Shown: positions 54,608 to 63,230, counted from the first letter of the stretch. The stretch: DNA of 64,000 nucleotides from Niabella sp. (GCF_030150205.1 NZ_JASLGT010000015.1:1-64000), one strand, 5' to 3'. Program-made: numbers and translations. Notes: generated by a model not told the origin, from the letters alone.

Positions 54608-55204
54608 ATGAAGACCATTACAACTATCGCTGTATGCTTTATCTGCGCCTGTTTGGCAGGTGCCTGTTCCGGATCAAAAAAAGAGGCCCTGCCTCCCAGG
54701 CCGGAGCCGCAACCGGATACCATCAAAACGGAGTGGAATATACCGGTTACCTATTTGAGCCCGGTTACGGTAGACCTGGATAAAGATGGAGAAAACGATT
54801 TCAGGATCGCAATAGCCCTGGAGTATATTGAGGGGCGCACAAGGGCACGGTTTAAACTGACCGCCCTTGGTACGGCCAAAACAGGCAATGAAAGGAATGA
54901 AACGCCGGTGCTTTGGGGCGGCGGACAAAAAGCGGCTATCCAGGAAACCGATGGGTTCAAATGGCAGCCCGGAAATTCGGTGCTGATTGAAATGCTGGTG
55001 GCATCATCAACAGAGCCGCCGGTTTGGCAGGGCGCCTTTAACAACCAGCACCGGAAATCGGTTGCCGTGCGCATAACAAAGAATAACCGGTTTTATTATG
55101 GCTACCTGTTGTTTTCCGGGGAAACGGCGCCCGGAACAGCGGGCCTTTTGCTGCACTCGGGCTTTGTGGTAGCAACACCGGATATCGTGTTGCCGGCGGA
55201 TTAA
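54608..55204 (+). CDS. Lipoprotein, paralogue of the gene at 53710
   Basis: A 198-residue protein; lipobox LAGACSGS. VDLDKDGENDFRIAI near residue 55 corresponds to DIDGDGTKDFAF in the divergent neighbour, and VAVRITKNNRFYYGYLLFSGE near residue 155 (split at the turn) corresponds to LAVKVKRGGNTYLGWIAL. Both are of nearly equal length and share a 304-base divergent upstream region. This suggests an old duplication by inversion. Function unknown. Confidence 0.72.
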   Translation: MKTITTIAVCFICACLAGACSGSKKEALPPRPEPQPDTIKTEWNIPVTYLSPVTVDLDKDGENDFRIAIALEYIEGRTRARFKLTALGTAKTGNERNETPVLWGGGQKAAIQETDGFKWQPGNSVLIEMLVASSTEPPVWQGAFNNQHRKSVAVRITKNNRFYYGYLLFSGETAPGTAGLLLHSGFVVATPDIVLPAD

Positions 55205-55366
55205 CCCCCAGACAGTTATTTTGATTGAAAATGATTGCTGCAGCAAAGAACGCAACAAATATGAATACGAATGATTTTCGAACATATAAATGATCCCGGT
55301 ATGAAACAATTATATTTTAAAAGATGCAAAACATCTGGCCGTCCATTCACCCGGAAACCAAACCAT

Positions 55367-56512
55367 ATGTTGAGCGGCCACCAGCAGTTTGTCAGGAGCA
55401 AAACGGGCGGAGTGTTGATGGGGTTCTTATTACAGGCGTTGTTGGCAATGACGGCGTCGGGACAAGTTAAAAATGTTCCATCCGGGACGGATATTGACGC
55501 ATTTGTGAGGGCCAGGATGAAGGAACTGGAAATACCGGGTATGGCGGTAGCGGTTATAAAGAATGGAAAAGTCGTACATCAGAAAACATATGGATTTGGT
55601 AATCTGGAATGGCAAACGCCTTTATCCGTTCATTCTGATTTTCAGATAGCATCCTGCACGAAGTTGTTAACCTCAACCTTGTTGATAAAAATGCTTTTTG
55701 AGCGGCGGCTTTCACTGGAAGATCCGGTGTCTAAATATATCGATAGTATTCCTGTGGCATGGCAGCCGATAAAAATAAAACATCTGATCACTCATTCGAG
55801 CGGACTAAGAAATTTTTCGGGAGATCCCTACCTTTCAACGGCCGCAGTAGTGCGGGCATTAAAAGATTCCACGTTAGAGTATACTCCAGGCACCGGGCAG
55901 CATTATGCGCAAATGGACTTTATGTTACTGGGATATATCCTTGAAAAGATCGGCGGAAAGAGTTTTCCCGAGTTGTTAAGGGAAGAAGTACTGATACCCC
56001 TGGGAATGACGGATGGCGGCTTTGATATGGAAACGAAATCCGGGAGTATCGTTAGCTCAAAAATGATGCGTCAAAAGGTAACGACCTACTACAAGGCTAA
56101 AGCGGAAATTGTTCCATATAAATTTTTATACCCGCAGTTTACCTATACTGCGGGAGGGTATTTTGCTTCCCTTTATGATCTGACCAATTGGGTACTGGGC
56201 CTGGATCGTGCTACGCTCTTCCCCCAATCATTTGCACAGCCCTATCTTTATACCAGAGACAGTATGCAGGGCAAAGTGTCGCAATATACAAAGGCCGGCT
56301 GGATCCTTGAGCGGGAAAAGGACATACAATACACGGGACATAGCGGCGGTCCGGGCCTTTGCGATATTTTGAGGTTCAGGAAGGAAGGATATACGTTTAT
56401 TGTTATGTCCAATGACGGAGAGTTGCTGCCCACTTTTGCAAGAGCACTTGCGGCACTTTATATTAAAGGATTACCTGCTCCATGGAAGATCCAAAAGTTC
56501 GATCGGGAGTAA
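55367..56512 (+). CDS. Serine hydrolase of the beta-lactamase/class C family
   Basis: About 381 residues from ATG 55367, which places a good signal peptide (GVLMGFLLQALLAMTASGQ) near the start; ATGs at 55271 and 55301 are alternatives with over-long leaders. The S-x-x-K motif is SCTK in FQIASCTKLLT. The Tyr-x-Asn motif is replaced by YAQ (GQHYAQMDF), and the third motif is HSGG. LITHSSGLRNF and LREEVLIPLGMTDGGF are family blocks. Likely a periplasmic esterase, D-aminopeptidase or DD-peptidase-like enzyme, not an antibiotic-resistance enzyme. Confidence 0.83.
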   Translation: MLSGHQQFVRSKTGGVLMGFLLQALLAMTASGQVKNVPSGTDIDAFVRARMKELEIPGMAVAVIKNGKVVHQKTYGFGNLEWQTPLSVHSDFQIASCTKLLTSTLLIKMLFERRLSLEDPVSKYIDSIPVAWQPIKIKHLITHSSGLRNFSGDPYLSTAAVVRALKDSTLEYTPGTGQHYAQMDFMLLGYILEKIGGKSFPELLREEVLIPLGMTDGGFDMETKSGSIVSSKMMRQKVTTYYKAKAEIVPYKFLYPQFTYTAGGYFASLYDLTNWVLGLDRATLFPQSFAQPYLYTRDSMQGKVSQYTKAGWILEREKDIQYTGHSGGPGLCDILRFRKEGYTFIVMSNDGELLPTFARALAALYIKGLPAPWKIQKFDRE

Positions 56513-56585
56513 TACCCCCGTTTGTAAACACTGATGTTGCCTTACGCAATGGTGGTCATTTAAACCCGGTATTGAATGGTTCGGA

Positions 56586-57140
56586 TCATTTTACGCTGAA
56601 GCGCCGGGGAAAACCCTCGGGAAGATCAATCTCAAAATAGTCGTCAAATGCTTCCGGAGGAGTAACCGTATAATACCGGGTTAAGGATTGCAGGAAGGCT
56701 TTAAGCGAGGGGGCAATAATATTGCGGTTGTTATCCGCATGCCAGAACTCAAGCAGCTGCCCCTGCTGCCCGGTAAAAATACCATCAGCATCAAAACAGA
56801 TATAATCGCCGCCACCGTTGTGAAAAATCGGCAGCCAGGCCTCATTCCACCAGTTTTTGATCCGGAAATCAAACCCGATCATTCCCGAAAGGGTGTTTGC
56901 GGTTTCCAGGGCTTCCTGCAAGGGAAGAAAAGTGGTATTATTAACAAATGTATCAAAGGAACGTTCCTGCTGCCCGTTTTTCCATTGATAAAGCGCCCGG
57001 ATCTCCGGGGAAATTTTCCGTTTATACTGCCGTTCCAGCACATCAAAATCGGGTTCTTTTAATGAAGTCCGTAAATCGGCATAGAACCCGGGCCTCCGGG
57101 TGGAAAGGTGTTGGTCCAGGTTTAAAAGTGTTGCTTGCAT
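56586..57140 (-). CDS. SMI1/KNR4-family protein
   Basis: A 184-residue protein with the SMI1/KNR4 pattern: ISPEIRALYQWKNGQ, FLPLQEAL, then WLPIFHNGGGDYICFDADG and a C-terminal SLKAFLQSLTRYY helix. In bacteria these are often immunity proteins in toxin systems, but no toxin gene adjoins it here, so it is better called a stand-alone member. Confidence 0.85.
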   Translation of the reverse strand: MQATLLNLDQHLSTRRPGFYADLRTSLKEPDFDVLERQYKRKISPEIRALYQWKNGQQERSFDTFVNNTTFLPLQEALETANTLSGMIGFDFRIKNWWNEAWLPIFHNGGGDYICFDADGIFTGQQGQLLEFWHADNNRNIIAPSLKAFLQSLTRYYTVTPPEAFDDYFEIDLPEGFPRRFSVK

Positions 57141-57490
57141 GTGTTTGTTTTAGTAGGTGTAAAAGGAACTATCGGTTTTGCGGAGAAACGTATTGCTGGG
57201 GATGCCGGTGAACATAAATGCGGGAGCCGTTTTACAGGATCTATGCTGGTCCAATTCCTGTAAAGTGGTGATCCGTGGTTGGGGTTTCATAAAAACGGTT
57301 TCTGTTAAAAAAATAATTCCAGTGAAATCATGGTTTTGGTATTAAACAGCATCATACATTACAAATATACCAATGTGTTTGCGAATGGGGAACTTTTACC
57401 TTCGATACCTGTTTTTGCCGGTAATAGCAGTGGAAAAAAGCGATCTGGCCGTCAGGCGATAACCTGGGCAGTACCAGCGGGCCGGGACAA

Positions 57491-57569
57491 AAAAATAAGA
57501 GGGAATACGATGATCTGGAAAGATCCTGTAGCCCTCTTAAGCCCTCTAAACCGTGATAAAAGTAGTATG
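57491..57569. repeat. Dispersed ~75-nt element, copy A
   Basis: The element contains AGAGGGAATACGATGATCTGG, then AGCCCTCTTAAGCCCTCTAAACC and ends GATAAAAGTAGTA; a close copy lies at 63150-63230. AAGAGGG and CCCTCTT can pair to form a stem of 7-8 bp. A 123-codon frame that runs over it (57330-57701) is therefore not annotated as a gene. Confidence 0.7.
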
Positions 57570-57784
57570 GATAATATATTGTTTTTTATTTATTCGATGA
57601 AATGCCCGCAGTTGTCGCCACATGACCCGGAAATAAAGCCGAAGCCCCAATGCGGTGCCGGTAGTTTGGGCGCGTTTTTTATCTTCCGGCCGGATCCTTG
57701 AACAGGTTCTGCATTAAATAGCCGTACTCCGGCGTTCTTTATTGCTATTGAATGATTCCTTAATTTAGCAGAAAGGAATCAACA

Positions 57785-57886
57785 ATGGCGCTTACACCTG
57801 CTCTTTCTTACCTTGCCTGGTCAGTATTTTGCCTGACGGTCTTCATAGCTCTGTGCGTAGCCGTTTATAAACGGTTAAAAAGATAA
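57785..57886 (+). CDS. Single-span membrane peptide (33 aa)
   Basis: ATG 57785 opens a 33-codon frame: MALTPALSYLAWSV, a hydrophobic run, then AVYKRLKR at the C-terminus. An AAAGGA segment lies about 9 bases upstream, good for this genome. One membrane span with positive C-terminal end fits a small accessory subunit or regulator. No family recognised. It precedes the coiled-coil gene by 114 bases. Confidence 0.5.
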   Translation: MALTPALSYLAWSVFCLTVFIALCVAVYKRLKR

Positions 57887-57931
57887 GAACAGGCTTGCAC
57901 TATCTTTCGATAAATACTCCTTAGTGTAGCC

Positions 57932-58000
57932 AATATTTATTTGTTTTCAGTGTTAAATAATTGTATATTTATTATAATGTTTAACCTTAAATGAATCGTT
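57932..58000 (+). promoter_or_regulatory. Conserved upstream block of the coiled-coil gene
   Basis: The 69 bases before ATG 58001 resemble those before the paralogue at 63. Shared words in order are ATTTGTTTT, TGTATATTTA and TGTTTAACCT(A/T)AAATG, then GTTATGGCC across the start codon. An AT-rich leader conserved like this probably contains promoter and translation signals. Confidence 0.5.
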
Positions 58001-58450
58001 ATGGCCATGGATATACTAATGCTGCTGTCAACGGTCACCGAATGTGATGTTGTCTTCAACAGTATATCGGCAAAAGCCGAACGCCAGAAGTATAAAAAGC
58101 TCCGGTTGGAACACCGGTTGGAAGTGCATTCCCGCGCAGTTTCCAAAGCCACAGAGGCTCTTAGTAACCTGGAACAGGAACTGGCGGTATTCCATGTACG
58201 CTTGTCTGTAACCGGCGACGGCTCCCAGGCTGACAAGTACCGCTATAAAATAGCGAAAATGCAATTACGGATGCTGCAGCTGGAACGGCGCCTGGATTAT
58301 TACAACCCGGTGGCACTGCTTACAAAGGAGATGCAGCTGGAGGTGGTAACGGCTGAACTGGAAGCGGCAGTACAGTTTCTCGCAGCAGTGGAAGCGCGTC
58401 GTGCCGAATTATTGAAGGGGAATGGGGACGCAGCCGATCCTAAAGACTGA
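58001..58450 (+). CDS. Coiled-coil protein of unknown function
   Basis: A 149-residue, highly helical protein. The N-terminal segment LLSTVTECDVVFNSI is followed by charged heptad-like sequence (KLRLEHRLEVHSRAV; LRMLQLERRLDYYNP; VVTAELEAAVQFLAAVEARRAELL). No signal peptide or catalytic motif is visible. Its N-terminus and its leader match the partial gene at 1-63, which shows a small family in this genome. I do not recognise it. Confidence 0.72.
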   Translation: MAMDILMLLSTVTECDVVFNSISAKAERQKYKKLRLEHRLEVHSRAVSKATEALSNLEQELAVFHVRLSVTGDGSQADKYRYKIAKMQLRMLQLERRLDYYNPVALLTKEMQLEVVTAELEAAVQFLAAVEARRAELLKGNGDAADPKD

Positions 58451-58812
58451 ATAATTTCAGCAGCTGAAGCACTATAAAACCCCGGTGTTTTTGCGGAAAC
58501 AAGGGCGGAGTTATAAGAAAGATATACAGCACCAACTACTGCGTGGCGGCTTTTTCTGCAAATGACCGCTTCACGTATTTTAATACCCTAACGTCTTCGA
58601 AGTTACCTCGAGCAGGATTGAACAGGCTGGTTGAATGAACCGGTTTGCTAATAGCGGCGTTGCATCTTTTATAAATCCCAAACATGGTGCCGGCTGTTGA
58701 TTAAAGATGAGGGTGGTTCGCAATCCGGTCCTTCCCGGTTTTTTAAAGAACGCAAGTTTCGGGTTGGACAGGTTTGCCCTCCGGGCGATCTTTACCTGCA
58801 TAAATAACAGGA

Positions 58813-59069
58813 TTATGGAAGCTATTGAAACGCGACTGGCCGTCGATCACGGCGGTGTTACACGATAAAGGCTTTGTGATTGTCAGGGAGGTATTGACAA
58901 AAAATGAATGAGGCCCAGCCTGGGTGATATGGTTCTTTTTACCACCAATTTTCGCCCTGTAAAAGGAAGCAAAGGATACTACCGGGTACCTATGAAGCAT
59001 GGTGTAAGCCCGCTGCACGGAGGTAGCCGGTATAGCCTGGGAATCATCTTCCACGACGGACTTAGCTAA
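58813..59069 (+). pseudogene. 2OG-Fe(II) oxygenase remnant (Oxygenase-NA/DUF2086-like) with internal deletion
   Basis: Two remnants are joined. 58813-58911 reads KLLKRDWPSITAVLHDKGFV then IVREVLTKNE and a stop, like the family N-terminus. 58917-59069 reads LGDMVLFTTNFRPVKGSKG, then GYYRVPMKHGVSPLHGG and RYSLGIIFHDGLS with a stop, like the C-terminus including the His of the iron site and the 2OG-binding Arg. The ~150 residues normally between them, with the H-x-D iron motif, are missing. The next gene encodes an Ada-like domain, the usual partner. Confidence 0.72.
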
Positions 59070-59093
59070 ACAAATAGTTGAGAAAAACCAGCC

Positions 59094-59357
59094 ATGCTGT
59101 ATCATAAAGATCTGGGAAAGCACCCGGAGGAACGCAACAGACAAACCCGGAAATTGATCCGCAGCGGTCATATTCAATTCGCCGGTTATAAAAAGGCCCG
59201 GGTCTATGGATTGCTGAGCTGCGCTTCCGGTAAGAAAATGAAATTGGAACACCGGGTCTTTTTTACAGATGAAGCAGAGGCGCTGGCCCTGGGCTATCGT
59301 CCCTGTGGGCATTGTATGCGGGAGCCGTATAAAAAATGGAAGGCAGCGCAAAGGTAG
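59094..59357 (+). CDS. Ada-like zinc-binding domain protein
   Basis: An 87-residue protein resembling the metal-binding N-domain of Ada: Cys in LLSCASGKK and the pair in GYRPCGHCM, with HRVFFTDEAEALALG between them. In Ada the four-Cys site reacts with methyl phosphotriesters; here I count three Cys, so the methyl-transfer role is uncertain. In related genomes it tends to follow a 2OG-Fe(II) oxygenase gene, which here is the broken remnant directly upstream. Confidence 0.78.
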   Translation: MLYHKDLGKHPEERNRQTRKLIRSGHIQFAGYKKARVYGLLSCASGKKMKLEHRVFFTDEAEALALGYRPCGHCMREPYKKWKAAQR

Positions 59358-59505
59358 CCTCCGTCATTATTTGTCAGGGTGACAAGGTGTTGTCATTTGG
59401 CACCGCAGCGGAGAAATCTTTACGTCATCATACAAGCCCCGGAAGCAGTAACGCTTTCATATACCTGGAGTTTTCGCTTCGAAGAAAGGAAAGAAAAATA
59501 CCGGC

Positions 59506-59751
59506 CTATACTGATTGTAATTTTTGAAGCACGGCAAGGATCTGTGCCACCAGCTCCGGGTCAATTTGCGGATGGCCATCGGTGTATTCATTGAGCACGC
59601 GGAACTCCTGCTCGTCATCCCGTTCAAAAGTGAGCTCATGCCCGTTAACAACTACATAAAATTTGTAGGAATAAGCAAATGTCACAAGCCGGCCCTTCAA
59701 TAGCAATTCCTCACTTTTGTACTGCACCGGTAATTCAAAAAAATGCTCCAT
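59506..59751 (-). CDS. Small conserved hypothetical protein
   Basis: An 81-residue protein beginning MEHFFELPVQYKSEELLL, with FKVYVVVNG-like beta strands (YSYKFYVVVNGHELTFERD) and a C-terminal helix ELVAQILAVLQKL. Codon use and composition look native. Chitinophagaceae-type genomes carry similar short proteins; function unknown. Confidence 0.65.
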   Translation of the reverse strand: MEHFFELPVQYKSEELLLKGRLVTFAYSYKFYVVVNGHELTFERDDEQEFRVLNEYTDGHPQIDPELVAQILAVLQKLQSV

Positions 59752-59937
59752 ATCAATAATCGGTCGCGAAATTCCGGATTTTTCTGCTTATATGCATCAG
59801 AAATTTATGTTTCCATGCAAAAAAAATCTAAAAATTTCCCACACAGCACAATAATCGATTTACACAGGCGTTTATAGGAGACAAGGTTTAATTTAATGGA
59901 ATATTAAAATAAGAATTTAAATTTTCTCATAAGCAGT

Positions 59938-59982
59938 TAGTTTTGGTTGCGACCCCTGTTTCCACAGGGGTCTATTTTTTTA
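59938..59982 (+). terminator. Orphan terminator-like hairpin with upstream -7-like element
   Basis: GACCCCTGT (59951-59959) pairs with ACAGGGGTC (59964-59972) across TTCC and is followed by TATTTTTTT. No plus-strand gene ends nearby; the nearest is 600 bases upstream and is separated by a minus-strand gene. A TAGTTTTG -7 match lies at 59938-59945. It may end or begin a small RNA, or it may be a relic. Confidence 0.5.
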
Positions 59983-60044
59983 CCGGGGGAACACAATTGA
60001 TCTGTGTTAATAAGCGTGCAAAAGTTCCTATAGATGACGCGGGA

Positions 60045-60135
60045 TCAAGCATCGGATCTTATCAGCGGAGAATCTGCGAAGTTATCAGCGGCAATCCGCG
60101 GGAATACAGGCACAGATTTCACTGAGATAAAGGAA
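60045..60135. repeat. Interspersed 'ATCTGCG' repeat copy
   Basis: TTATCAGCGGAGAATCTGCG, then AAGTTATCAGCGGCAATCCG and CACAGATTTCACTGAG are words shared with the family at 6643-7215 and 26755-26835. It lies in the 440-base gap downstream of the cytochrome oxidase gene. Confidence 0.55.
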
Positions 60136-60195
60136 TACAGCCTATCTGCAGGAAAAATACAGCAGCAGCTATCACCGATCCGGTTCGTTTTTCGT

Positions 60196-61983
60196 TTACG
60201 GCTCCGTATCATCTCCCGGGCTTGTTTGCGGAATAAAGTCGATCCCATCCTTTCCATAATCATAAGGCCAGCGATAAACTTCCGGTATTTCATCTTCCCA
60301 GTTACCATGTACCGGCCGTATAGGGGTTGTCCACTCCAGTGTAGTGGCATTCCAGGGGTTTAATGTACGAACAGGTCTTCCTTTATAAACAGAGTAAAAG
60401 AAATTGAACACAAACATCAGCTGGATGGAGAACACGATAATGGTTACAACGGTGATCATCATTTCCACACCATGAAACTGGTTAAAACTAACCCAGCTGC
60501 TTTTATCGAGGTAGCGGCGGGGCACGCCTGCGAGGCCCTGGTAATGCATGGGCCAGAAAATAAGATAAGCGCCTGCCAGCGTTATCCAAAAATGAATATA
60601 ACCCAGGGTATTATTCATAAACCGGCCATACATTTTAGGAAACCAGTGATAAATGCCGGCGAACATTCCAAAAAAAGCGGAAACACCCATTACAAGGTGA
60701 AAATGGGCTACCAAAAACAAGGTGTCGTGCAAATAAATATCGATGGTGGAATTTCCCAGGAAGATGCCGGTTAATCCCCCGGAAATAAATAAACTTACAA
60801 AACCAATCGCAAATAACATGGCGGGTGTGAAACGGATATTACCCCGCCAGAGTGTGGTAAGCCAGTTAAATACTTTTATGGCGGAAGGCAGGGCAATGAG
60901 CAATGTAAACAAAACAAATACAGAACCGATAAACGGATTTAACCCGGTAACAAACATATGGTGTGCCCAAACAAGGAAGGATAATATACAAATGGCGGCC
61001 AGGGAGGCCACCATTGCGGTATACCCAAAGACCGGTTTTCGTGCATGCACAGCAATCACTTCCGATGCAATACCCATCACCGGCAAAATGATGACGTATA
61101 CCTCCGGATGCCCCAGAAACCAGAATAGATGCTGGAAAAGCACCGCATTTCCGCCCTCGTTTGAAAGGGGGTGACCGGCTATATAAATCGCGCTCAGGTA
61201 GAAGCTGGTATTTAAGTGCCGGTCAAACAACAGCAATATCAGCGCGGATAGCAAAACCGGAAACGATAAAACACTGAGGATGGCGGTAAATAACAATCCC
61301 CAGATGGTAAGCGGCAGTCGTACCATTTGCATTCCTTTGGTGCGCATATTTAAAATAGTGGAGATATAATTAAGGCCCCCTAAAAGGGAGGAGGCTACAA
61401 AGAAGATCATAGCAATGATCCAGTAATCCATTCCGGACTTAGAACCAAGGGACGCCGCACCCAGGGCGCTTAAGGGCGGATAGGTGGTCCACCCGCCGGA
61501 GGCAGGACCCGTTTGAAGAAACAGGGAGCAGGCCATGATAACGCTTGCCGTAAAAAAGGCCCAGTAGGAAAGCATGTTCAGCAGGGGAGAAGCCATATCA
61601 CGGGCGCCTATTTGCAACGGGATAAGCAGGTTGGCAAATGTACCGCTTAAACCCGCCGTTAATACAAAGAAGATGAGCACGGTGCCATGCATAGTGATCA
61701 ATGCATAATAGAATTCGGGTTTTATAATACCACCTTTAGCCCAGTGTCCGAATAAGGTTTCAAGAACGGGAAAGCTTTGGTTAGGGAAGCCGAGTTGTAA
61801 ACGGAATAGTACGGAAAAAGCTCCGCCGATTATGGCCCATATAATGCCGGTGATAAGAAATTGTTTGGAGATCATTTTATGATCCTGGCTGAAAATGTAT
61901 TTCGTGATAAAGGTTTCCTTGTGAGCGCTTTTTTGAGGCGGATAAATACCTGTTGCGCTGAGGCTATGGATGGTATCGCTCAT
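60196..61983 (-). CDS. ctaD: Cytochrome c oxidase subunit I (aa3 type)
   Basis: A 595-residue heme-copper oxidase with 12 spans. Heme a His is in MHGTVLIFF; CuB His and the cross-linked Tyr are in GHPEVYVIILP; the CuB pair is in VWAHHMFVTG; heme a3 and heme a His are in VAHFHLVMG. IGARDMASPLLN keeps the D-channel Asp and Asn. It is a proton-pumping terminal oxidase subunit in the inner membrane. No subunit II, III or heme-biosynthesis genes flank it, which is unusual. Neighbours are a repeat spacer and the DUF6496 gene. Confidence 0.96.
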   Translation of the reverse strand: MSDTIHSLSATGIYPPQKSAHKETFITKYIFSQDHKMISKQFLITGIIWAIIGGAFSVLFRLQLGFPNQSFPVLETLFGHWAKGGIIKPEFYYALITMHGTVLIFFVLTAGLSGTFANLLIPLQIGARDMASPLLNMLSYWAFFTASVIMACSLFLQTGPASGGWTTYPPLSALGAASLGSKSGMDYWIIAMIFFVASSLLGGLNYISTILNMRTKGMQMVRLPLTIWGLLFTAILSVLSFPVLLSALILLLFDRHLNTSFYLSAIYIAGHPLSNEGGNAVLFQHLFWFLGHPEVYVIILPVMGIASEVIAVHARKPVFGYTAMVASLAAICILSFLVWAHHMFVTGLNPFIGSVFVLFTLLIALPSAIKVFNWLTTLWRGNIRFTPAMLFAIGFVSLFISGGLTGIFLGNSTIDIYLHDTLFLVAHFHLVMGVSAFFGMFAGIYHWFPKMYGRFMNNTLGYIHFWITLAGAYLIFWPMHYQGLAGVPRRYLDKSSWVSFNQFHGVEMMITVVTIIVFSIQLMFVFNFFYSVYKGRPVRTLNPWNATTLEWTTPIRPVHGNWEDEIPEVYRWPYDYGKDGIDFIPQTSPGDDTEP

Positions 61984-62238
61984 GAATAGAAACGGTTTAG
62001 GGAAGAATGGCGGAGCACCGGATGGAGGCGTTTACCGCGATCCGGATTTGCTTTTTTTAAAACAAATAACTTAGGAGATTTATGTGTTAAGGGTTATAAC
62101 ATCCCTGCATCCGATGAAACAGTTGCCAGGCCGTTGATCTGCCTTTTTGTGGGTAAAAATTTCCCATTTTGAGGTCCTGTTTCCCCTTATGCCCTGCGTT
62201 GTTCCAATACCGGTTCGGATTTTTTCCGGTTCAATCAT

Positions 62239-62733
62239 TTAATGTTGCCGGGCCCTTGTTCGTGCAGCTTTCCGGGCCGCCCTGGAACGTTCCTCCGGTC
62301 CTTTTGTTTCCGCTGCCTTTTTTGCTGCGGCCGAACGTGCCGTGGCGGAGCGTTTCCGGGCGGCGGTACTGGCTTGCTGCGACAGTGCCTTTGAGGATGC
62401 CGCTGCCGTGCTTTCTTTTTTCAAAGCTTTTTTTCTTGCAGCGGAGCGCACGGCTGATACCGGCTCATGTGCCTGTCCTTTCTTATAAGCGCTTGCAGCA
62501 CTTTTTCTTGTTTTTTCTGATACCGTTCCTTTTTTCGGGGGCTTCAGGTCTACACCTGCCCGTCTTGCCTCAGATAAACCGATGGCAATCGCCTGCCTGG
62601 CAGAACGGGCGCCATGCTCATGCCTGCGGATCTTTTCAATTTCAGCATGTACAAATTCGCCGGCCTGTGTGGAGGGCGATTTGCCTTCCCGCTTATCTTT
62701 TCTTGCTTTGCGGATCGTTTTTTTCAGCGGCAT
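62239..62733 (-). CDS. DUF6496-like basic protein with Ala/Lys/Arg-rich tail
   Basis: A 164-residue protein. Residues ~15-65 hold the DUF6496-like part (REGKSPSTQAGEFVHAEI, then HEHGARSARQAIAIGLSEARR). Residues ~70-164 are a low-complexity, histone H1-like tail of Ala, Lys, Arg and Ser. Such tails bind DNA non-specifically, so a nucleoid or stress role is possible. Family name is from memory. The large frame on the opposite strand (62169-62762) is a shadow of the biased tail. Confidence 0.8.
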   Translation of the reverse strand: MPLKKTIRKARKDKREGKSPSTQAGEFVHAEIEKIRRHEHGARSARQAIAIGLSEARRAGVDLKPPKKGTVSEKTRKSAASAYKKGQAHEPVSAVRSAARKKALKKESTAAASSKALSQQASTAARKRSATARSAAAKKAAETKGPEERSRAARKAARTRARQH

Positions 62734-62931
62734 GGAATTTCAATTTAAAGGGTGAAAAATGAGGCCGGATAATGGTTTATACCAGAAAGCTGCAACAATT
62801 TGTATACCAGAATGAAGTGTGAAGGATGTTGTATGAAGGATGACCTGTTTATAAATTGGTACGGATGACTGGTATGAAAAGCTGGCCGGTAATTTGTTTT
62901 ATTTTTTCAGCACCATGTTAAAACAATTATT

Positions 62932-63099
62932 ATGGCAAAGAAAAAGACCGAAAAAAAACCGGACATTAAGCCGGATCCGGAAACCTTGCACAAGACGGAT
63001 CCACAGGAAGAAATGAAAGGACCTGTATCAACACCTACCCGCGAACTGGAAAAAGTATTTGATGTGTCGGAACCTCAGAAAACAAAAAAGAAAAAATGA
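62932..63099 (+). CDS. Small charged protein (55 aa)
   Basis: ATG 62932 opens a 55-codon frame, MAKKKTEKKPDIKPDPE to the C-terminal QKTKKKK, rich in Lys, Pro, Glu and Thr. It is likely disordered. No family recognised. The composition and a stop followed by a terminator 267 bases later make it a plausible but unproven gene. Confidence 0.45.
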   Translation: MAKKKTEKKPDIKPDPETLHKTDPQEEMKGPVSTPTRELEKVFDVSEPQKTKKKK

Positions 63100-63149
63100 G
63101 TTCCGGTTCCTGAAGAAGAAGGCCTGCAATAAATAGCAGCTGCCGGAAA

Positions 63150-63230
63150 ATAAAAAAAGAGGGGAATACGATGGTCTGGAAAGATTACGTAACCCACTCT
63201 TAGCCCTCTAAACCATAACAAAAATAGTAC
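63150..63230. repeat. Dispersed ~75-nt element, copy B
   Basis: AGAGGGGAATACGATGGTCTGG, followed by TCTTAGCCCTCTAAACC and ACAAAAATAGTA, matches copy A at 57491-57569 at about four of five bases (counted by eye). It lies between the 55-aa ORF and the terminator. Confidence 0.7.

Noticed and set aside
55571..55579. GTCGTACAT match as a third GntR operator
   Set aside because: Matches only nine bases, lacks the left arm, and sits inside the serine hydrolase coding sequence.
57330..57701. 123-codon plus-strand frame
   Set aside because: Runs through the dispersed 75-nt element, and its product resembles no family.
62169..62762. 197-codon plus-strand frame
   Set aside because: Shadow of the biased Ala/Lys/Arg codons in the DUF6496-like gene on the other strand.
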